Below, piece after piece: positions 58,741 through 64,000 of a DNA stretch of 64,000 bases (its first letter is position 1; every line of letters starts with the position of its first letter). The translations under genes were made by a program, and so were the position numbers. The notes below the pieces were generated by a model, which saw only the letters and a program-made list of their open reading frames with translations, had not been told where the DNA came from and did no database searches. Origin of the DNA: Tetrapyrgos nigripes (Eukaryota > Basidiomycota > Agaricomycetes > Agaricales > Campanellaceae); assembly GCA_013368315.1 (NCBI GenBank), contig JAACJM010000303.1, forward strand, positions 30,069 through 94,068, given 5' to 3'.

Positions 58741-59924
58741 GAAGGCTGACTGATGGAGTTGCTGGATAGTTGGGGATGTAGTTGGTATATGACTGAGACA
58801 ACACAGAGACTCACTTCTGATATAAGTAAAGCACGAACCGACGAATGGATAAACTAAACACAGGCTATCCTATTCCGAGTAGCGCCGGAAATGTAACTGT
58901 CCAAACAAAGAAGCAGTAGACCAAAAAGAGAAGCTGATCGATCCAAGAGGTGGTGTCGTATGCTCGTGACGAAGTACCCATATACACGGAATATGGATAC
59001 GGGAACGCATGAGGACGCCTGTCATATGGACCGATAAGTGTGCACATTGTAGACCTAAGAGGAAGGTAAGTAGGCAAACCCACTCATATGCCGGTCTCAG
59101 AAGTCAACTGGCGGTATAAGGATGTACAGCTGACATGCAAAGCGAACAGAAGCCAGAAGACGCAAGTGGGATGTACATGGCAGGTGCGTGATTAGAGCAC
59201 AAGGCAGCGCACCATAGGTGTCCGGAATCAAGCAGCTACTAGAAGCATAATAAGGAGAATGTCAACCATAAGGACAGGGGGGACGAGGGAAGTGGGTGGC
59301 ATAATTAGAATCACTTACATATTGAAGGGAACACTCACGTATAAGGTTAGAGGCAGAACAAAGAAAGGTGACACTTCCCACCGCAATCGATCTGCTCAGT
59401 TTCATGCATCTCGCCATTAGAAACTCAAGCTAGAAGTAGGTCAGTAAAACGAGACGCACCTATACGGGGAGCGTGGTAGGGGTTCGCGAAAGGGAGAAGA
59501 GAATGGGAAGGGAAACGAACAACGGAAGGAAATAGACAACGGGGATGAGAAGGAAAAATAACAACGTGTCACGAAAATATGCGAATTATTGAGCAGACCG
59601 TAGATCTTCGGTGCATAGCAGAAATGGCTTTGGATTGTCACTTTATGGCATAAGTGTGAATCACCGAAAAGAACATAAATATTCACTACCTAGCATAAGT
59701 GACACTAGGTATTCGCCGTATCAGCAGAAGTGCCACTCGTCATGACATACGAAGTAATAACAATGATATTGATATGATGAATGTACAACAAGGAAGAGTG
59801 GACAACTAGAAACTCGTACTAAGTCTGTCATACAGACATAGCTACCATGCGGACATACATTGGCAGATATACTACACTACACAGACATACATTGGCTCTC
59901 AGACAAACATACAGTACTCAGCGT
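58741..59924. other. Spacer without a supported gene
   Basis: Scattered short open frames only. Around 59,580-59,750 there are several short related words (gcataagtgtgaatca, gcataagtgacactag, gcagaagtgccactcg) that may be an old degenerate repeat. A Helitron 5' end could lie here but none can be shown. Confidence 0.3.
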
Positions 59925-60657
59925 TCAGCACACAACACAACAAGCGACAGCAGTGATTGCACAGAGAAACGTTTCGACGCGGTATACTGGTGTACTGGAT
60001 CTAGACCTAACGAACGAGACAGATACAATCGACGAGGACTGACCAAAAATCCAGCGACTTAGGGCAGCTAACGCTTCCTTACTGTCTTGAACGTCCACCT
60101 CGCGAATCGGTCTGTCGAGGACGGGGCCAGGTAAGTAACCGAAAGTCTCTCTGCAACGATTTGCGATTTCAGTCGTAGACCGGATATCTTCAAGGTAAAG
60201 ACAACTCACACTTCTCTCGTCTTGAAGGCTTCGTCGACATCAATGACCTCCGCCAGTAGAGCATCCGGGTCGATGTACTCTCTGTTTTCGTGGTTACTGC
60301 AGGTATGGATAAATTTCCCGACAAAGTGAATAAACGCGTTGAAAACATAAGCTCACTTCCTTTCCGCCGAGTGAACCTGTCTATAGTAAGCTGCCGATAT
60401 CTAGGCTCGTTGTCTCTGGACTACCCGCGTCTTTCCCAATGAACGCATCGAGAACGGTTTGACGGGACTTGGGAGACCTTCAACCGGACATCCAACAGTG
60501 TCGGTTAGAGAGGACTCGAAAGTGGTCGAAGCAGATTGAAAAGCTTACGTAACGACTGTCCTGTTAACTTTGGCTTTCCTCGAATCCGTCTTCTTTTGCG
60601 CGAGCGTTTATCCTGATCAGTTTGGTCTGATCTCTTCTTTCGTCTTGGGGTGGTCAT
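59925..60657 (-). CDS. Unrecognised small multi-exon gene with basic N-terminus
   Basis: ATG at 60,657 gives MTTPRRKKRSDQTDQDKRSR followed by KRRRIRGKPKLTGQSLR, a strong nuclear-localisation-like start, with a donor gtaagc near 60,545. Later exons read PKSRQTVLDAFIGKDAG, NHENREYIDPDALLAEVIDV (acceptor near 60,302, donor gtgagttg near 60,210) and RETFGYLPGPVLDRPIREVD followed by KEALAALSRWIFG. I do not recognise the family. The 3' end is uncertain, with a possible further intron after WIFG. Confidence 0.4.
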
Positions 60658-60811
60658 ATCGGTGGAGTAGGATGGCAAGTCGTAAACAGAATGATAGCAA
60701 GCAACTATATATATACATATACGGGTGACCTCTGAGTCTGCGACTAAAATTATGTACAAAGTGCCTTAATCCAGGGCAAAACATAGTACATGATTGTATT
60801 CGACACCCAAA

Positions 60812-63800
60812 TTACACCCACTTCAGGTCCATATGCCTATCAACGACTGACGCAAATTCCATCGGTGTACAGTCCATTCTGTCGGTATCTGTGTTATGAA
60901 CATATCCAATGAATCCAGTCGACCCATGCCATCCAGAGACGTTGTCACCGATCGATCTCCGATCGTTGTTGAAAACCGTGCCCAGTGGTTTACTGGTGAG
61001 CTTTTGCCTCCTGAACTGGTTGACCCTACTATTCTCGACGCCAGCACGAACTCTAATTGCCTTCCGCTTCCTGGCAGGAGGACCATCTACAGCATCAGAT
61101 GCTACGTCATCTCCAGTCTCCACTTCTCGATTGCGATGTCCATAAGAAGAACAAGGTACATGATGTTGGCCCTCCTGATTAGGGTAAGAGGAGCCGGGTA
61201 ATGGAGGTAGGTATGCAGGAGTCAGGCCCGGCAAATTGCATGAAGACACGGAGGGATCTGAACTAGTGACACAGTACACTGAAGGACCTTGAACTTGAAA
61301 CTGACGGGTGAAATCTGAAGAAGGGCCAGACACCATACGAGGTGGGGATTCATGCAATAAGACAGGAGAACGCTGGTCGTGCGTTCGCGACGATGCACAG
61401 GACGAAACGCTGCCAGAGGAGGATCTGCACCCTGTTGAGCACAAGCACTCACTAGTAGATAATTAAGCCGACTCACCACGATATTCGGATTGTGTTCCAC
61501 CCGTTCTTCTTCGCGTCGTACACCTTCGCGTTGTTCAACTGCTCTCCACATAGTTGCTTCTCTTAACGCCTGCCTGTCTGACCTACTCAACTTATTCTGT
61601 CCACCCCATCTTCCTTGGGGGGGCAGACCTATCGATGCCTTGAAAACGTGCAGTTTACGAATCCGTGGCCGCGGTCCAGGTCTCTTCTTAAACTTCGGAA
61701 TCGGTTTGCCTGTCCGGATCGCGAGCTGCGTGGCCTTCTCATACTTTAGTCTCTCTGCTAGTTCTTTTCTCTTCTCCAGTCGTCGTATCCTCGACTTCTC
61801 TGCCTTCTTCGTTTGCTCATTCTCCTTCTTGTAGTCCCTCCGACGATTGAGGGTGTGGTAGTCCAGCCTATGTAGGGACGAACCGCTCTAGATATAGCAA
61901 GCAACCTATTACATGCGAGTTTCATTACCGACAGACGCACAGCACAGCGTACTAAACGACTTCACTCACCTCCTTCGCCGATTGTTCACATCGAAGACAA
62001 CCACTACAGCACAAAAGTCATAGGGACCAACTGTCCACCCGGCGGTGTATTTCTTCACATACGACATCAGCTTCTTTCTCTTCTCGGTTTCGGACGCCGA
62101 CCTGGCGAGTGTGAACTAGTAGTTAGGAGCTGGGTCTCTGAATATCAACACAACGATTGTATTACCTTAAGTCGTTGCGACCTCCAACTTTGAAGTCAAC
62201 CACCGACCAAAAATCATCCGCAACCTTGTCTTTCATAGCTTCTGAGATTGGGAGGTGCTCAACGATGAATCTCCGCGCTCCTCGTCTTCGATTCGGGGAT
62301 GTCGGAAACGGTGTTGCCAGTAACTGTTCGATTGGAGTGCAGCTCTTCATCAGCACGGAGCCTCTTGCATAAAGGTCAACACATACCACCAAAGAATTGG
62401 GTGATGACAGACTGCCCATTTGAAGGCTCCGTCAGCCGGTTAAGATGAGTCTTCTTCAGCTTGAGCCACAGTCTAGGCGTCAAGTATGCAGGCTCGAATC
62501 CCAACTTCCCATCAACAAGCTGCGGTGAAATGAAGTCATCCACAGCTGAAGCAGTAGATGGCTTGGCGAACGAAAGGGTTGATGAAGCGGGGTCAGGGAC
62601 AAACTCCTGATATGGACGTACATGGCAAGCGTCCAATCCGAGGTGTTCAGGACGTGCGGTTACCAAGTGGTCGGTACCCTTGTCATCGAACAAAGGCGTG
62701 AATTCTGGTAGATAGCACTTCCTATTAAGCCAGCCTACAGGACGACATCAGCTGATACATTTACAATCACGTCCAAACCCTACTCACTCCCTCCGTCTGT
62801 ATTTGTGGACAAGAGAGAATGCCATGAGCAATGCATTGTTGGAATCGCTGCCACATGCGACAGCATCAGACCGGAGCACGACATCGACAAGGTCCTCATG
62901 TATCGTCATAGCGTCCTTTATCAGACAGGGCTCAAACGGATCGTCAAAAGTCTCTCGTGAGCTAGCATCATTGTTAATTCTGGACTGTCAAACATTACAT
63001 GCTATGAGTAGAGGTTGACCTGACAAAGGTTTTGCGCTTACATTGTATTCCTTGACGTACTTGGCATGTCGTGCGGTTGTCCTGGTCCTGGCCTGGCCAT
63101 GTACACGAACATGCCTGCTCCCGTATCTTGCAATCTGTTTCTCAGAAGCTGACTGCATGACTATTCCAGTAGCAAAACGGGACAGGTCAAGATTATACTG
63201 CTTTCTGTGAATAGATATCTGAGGACCGCTAGGTAAACCCCCTGGCTCCGCCTGTCCAGAATATAGATCGTCTGACAAGTCAGTCAAGTCGGACATATCC
63301 GACAAGGCATCATCGTCGCAGTCTCCGAGAGAACGTCTGCACCTTCATCGCATTCATAGGCATCATCTGAAGGGTAGGCATCCCTTGTACTGCCTACATG
63401 TAGTAAGTGAACACCAGGCGCAGAACGATGATTACGTCTCGACAGAAGGTGCCACTTCTGCGACTGGTATAGGAAGTCACTGTTAACACAGGGAAGGGGA
63501 AAAATAAAAATAAAAAAAATAAAAGAGAGAGAGTCAGCAGACACTCCATTTTTCTGACTACACACTCTCTCACCATCTGTGTATAGGTAGTATGAACTGG
63601 ATATATGCCAAAACGAGCCTGGAAAATCTTGAAGGACAGTTAAGGACGTCTCTCATTGGTGTCATGGGATGGATGCCTGTTTGAAGGGTTGAAGATGGAG
63701 AAGAATACACATAGGTAGAGCGATGCCATGGCAGCTTACCTGATATAACAGCGACGAACCTCATCAGTAATATGCACCAGACATGTGAACTGACAACACT

Positions 63801-64000
63801 CACCTGAGTAAAAGATGACCTCCTCATCAGTGTACGTACCAACTCCTTTGAATGGTGAACTTCTCCCTTCGTCCTTCAACCACTGCCACAGCTCTCGCGA
63901 TGCGTACACGTCTTTCTGTTGAATACCTTCCTCATCTCATACATCCACCAAACAGCACATTCTTCCATGAAGGCAACGGGTTGATCCACGGGATCAAAGA
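60812..64000 (-). CDS. Unrecognised multi-exon gene(s), partial at window edge
   Basis: A series of minus-strand exons with clean GT-AG borders: KDVYASRELWQWLKDEGRSS with TYTDEEVIFYS (about 63,800-63,910); SDMSDLTDLSDDLYSGQAEP to HAKYVKEYN (donor gtaagc at about 63,040); ETFDDPFEPCLIKDAMTIHE to LVHKYRRR; WLNRKCYLPEFTPLFDDKG to SVITQFFGG; VDLYARGSVLMKSCTPIEQL to NDLR; EKRKKLMSYVKKYTAGWTVG with YDFCAVVVVFDVNNRRRR; a charged helical exon (RRRDYKKENEQTKKAEKSR to ERVEHNPNIVVSRLN); and a Ser-rich C-terminal exon ending RHMDLKWV at 60,812. They look like one large gene, although the join near 63,300 is unclear. Function unknown. It could be a Helitron passenger. Confidence 0.4.

Noticed and set aside
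59580..59750. Degenerate short repeats (gcataagtg, gcagaagtg) as a Helitron 5' subterminal region
   Set aside because: The words are imperfect and irregularly spaced, and no adjacent GH71 sequence marks an insertion boundary.

Overview
The window looks like a repeat-rich, accessory region of an agaricomycete (mushroom-type basidiomycete) genome. The evidence is the protein families present (GH71 alpha-1,3-glucanase, DUF6535 membrane proteins, a Cdc24-type RhoGEF, a large PIF1 Helitron), the short GT-AG introns of about 50-70 bp with CTRAC-like branch sites, and dense gene decay. No tRNA, rRNA or CRISPR was seen.

Bases 1-46,503 are a nested array of segmental duplications. The recurring modules are: a GH71 gene on the minus strand (seven copies, all broken as the sequence reads); a DUF6535 gene on the plus strand (three copies, one open from end to end); a Cdc24-like RhoGEF followed by a protein-kinase N-lobe stub on the plus strand (two copies, both broken); and a secreted or membrane-anchored protein gene on the minus strand (four copies, one full length). 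Block 10,540-24,050 recurs at 32,960-46,503 with an offset of about 22.4-22.6 kb. Block 2,346-10,470 recurs at 16,500-24,540 (offset about 14.1 kb) and at 38,950-46,503. Unique inserts are a MULE-like remnant (405-1,866), two V-ATPase subunit d exon fragments, and an unrecognised gene at 25.0-26.1 kb.

At 46,504 the seventh GH71 copy is cut by a Helitron on the minus strand. Its 3' terminus is textbook: CTAG, 10 nt, then a 6-bp stem hairpin. The element encodes a very large Rep-PIF1 helicase with HUH, two-Tyr, Walker A and Walker B motifs. After a single in-frame TGA the same frame continues into a ubiquitin-specific-protease-like cysteine protease. Upstream, five small phase-compatible exons (54,319-55,095) read into the Rep-helicase frame. 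The Helitron 5' end and the missing half of GH71 copy 7 were not found before base 64,000.

Bases 55,300-64,000 hold four multi-exon minus-strand genes. Two look like F-box/LRR-type proteins and two are unrecognised. They could be Helitron cargo or ordinary host genes. The most interesting items are the Rep-helicase-TGA-protease reading frame, the clustered in-frame variable pockets of the DUF6535 copies, and the dated series of GH71 lesions.
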